Source: Alcanivorax sp. UBA4485 (GTDB lineage Bacteria > Pseudomonadota > Gammaproteobacteria > Pseudomonadales > Alcanivoracaceae). Taken from it: a stretch of DNA of 12,532 nucleotides. The notes under the pieces were generated by a model. The model made no database searches, was not told where the DNA came from, and worked only from the letters and a program-made list of their open reading frames with translations. The stretch lies in NCBI GenBank assembly GCA_002389055.1, contig DGNT01000049.1, positions 1 through 12,532 on the forward strand. The letters are read 5' to 3'. The translations under genes and the position numbers were made by a program. This document shows, piece by piece, positions 11,962 through 12,532 of the stretch; within the stretch, counting starts at the first letter, position 1, and the number at the start of each line of letters is the position of its first letter.

Positions 11962-12532
11962 ATGCAGCGCATTGCCATTATCGGCACCGGGCCCACCGGC
12001 CTCTATACCCTTGCCGCCCTGATCGACGGCCAGCAGTCGCTGGCGATCACCCTTTATGAGACCGGTGACCAGGCGGGCGTCGGCATGCCCTACGACGAGC
12101 ACGCCAATCACCGGGCCATGCTCGCCAACATCGCCAGCATCGAAATCCCGCCGCTGACCTGTACCTATCTGCAGTGGCTGCGCGAGCAATCCGCCGGCTT
12201 CCTGGCCAGCTATGGAGTGGACAAAGAAACGCTGCATGACCGGCAGTTTCTACCGCGCGTGCTGCTCGGCCATTATTTCCGCGCCCAGTTCCTGGCGCTG
12301 GTGGCGAAGGCCACGGATCGCGGCCACCGGGTAATCGTGTTCGAAAGCTGCCACGTCACGGATTTGCAGGCAGGTGACAAAGACCTGAGCCTGTGGACCG
12401 CACGCCACGACGGGCCGGTCCGCTTCGACCGCGTGGTGATCGCCACCGGCCATGTCTGGCCCTCCAAGGCGGAGGGCGGACCCGGCTATTTTCCCAGCCC
12501 CTGGAGCGGTCTGATCGGCACCGCCATTCCGG
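11962..12532 (+). CDS. FAD/NAD(P)-binding protein (NAD_binding_9 type), 3' truncated by window
   Basis: The first 190 residues of a flavoprotein. The protein opens with MQRIAIIGTGPTGLYTL, a Rossmann dinucleotide-binding turn of the form GxGPTG at residues 8-13. It continues with GMPYDEHANHRAMLANIASIEIPP, characteristic of the FAD-NAD(P)-binding family that in most members is annotated only as FAD/NAD(P)-binding protein. A second landmark is Val-Val-Ile-Ala-Thr-Gly-His at 158-164, the ATG motif. It has no signal peptide, so is cytoplasmic. The ATG at 11962 is chosen because the fold begins with it, although its ribosome binding site is poor (GGA at 11947-11949, 12-base spacer). An in-frame ATG at 11899 would add 21 unlikely residues. 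It is separated from the desaturase operon by a hairpin, so it is probably a distinct unit. Substrate and pathway are unknown. Confidence 0.88.
   Translation, partial: MQRIAIIGTGPTGLYTLAALIDGQQSLAITLYETGDQAGVGMPYDEHANHRAMLANIASIEIPPLTCTYLQWLREQSAGFLASYGVDKETLHDRQFLPRVLLGHYFRAQFLALVAKATDRGHRVIVFESCHVTDLQAGDKDLSLWTARHDGPVRFDRVVIATGHVWPSKAEGGPGYFPSPWSGLIGTAIP

Overview
The window is GC-rich and densely packed. It looks like the chromosome of a free-living gammaproteobacterium. The gene mix (fatty-acid and short-chain dehydrogenase genes, a ferredoxin reductase-desaturase pair, KatG, REP-type hairpins) would suit an Alcanivorax- or Pseudomonas-like hydrocarbon or lipid degrader, but this placement is inferred from gene content and style only. 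No rRNA, tRNA, CRISPR array, transposase, integrase or phage gene was seen. No stretch of more than 300 bases lacks a gene; the longest gaps are 240 bases upstream of katG and about 200 bases between the toxin-antitoxin module and the reductase gene.

Region by region: (1) 1-2261 (+) is the end of an operon with an ACAD10/11-type acyl-CoA dehydrogenase, cut off by the window start, followed by two short-chain dehydrogenases; this resembles the core of 4-hydroxyacid/levulinate catabolism. (2) 2286-3194 (-) holds a YjdM zinc-ribbon protein and a yeast-Fcy1-like cytosine deaminase, followed by a large inverted pair of REP elements. (3) 3339-5519 (-) is katG, with a structured promoter region. (4) 5760-7253 (+) is a LmrA/YxaF-type TetR repressor and two translationally coupled hotdog thioesterases. 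Nearly identical TAGAC-TG-GTCTA operators precede both the repressor gene and the thioesterase pair, so this is probably a self-contained regulon. (5) 7250-8763 holds a VOC-fold protein and a MerR regulator (both -), with a DUF2938 membrane protein transcribed divergently from the MerR gene across a SoxR-box-like dyad. (6) 8817-9327 (-) is a YefM-YoeB toxin-antitoxin module with TGTACA operators. (7) 9538-11845 (+) is a two-gene Delta9-type desaturation system: a flavin/2Fe-2S reductase feeds electrons to a three-histidine-box membrane desaturase, downstream of a DesT/FabR-like dyad. (8) 11962 to the end (+) is the start of an FAD/NAD(P)-binding protein.

Most genes belong to known families. 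I did not find convincing evidence of a wholly new system. The most useful leads are the regulatory dyads, the ACAD10/11-SDR operon, and the MerR/DUF2938 pair, whose function is unknown.
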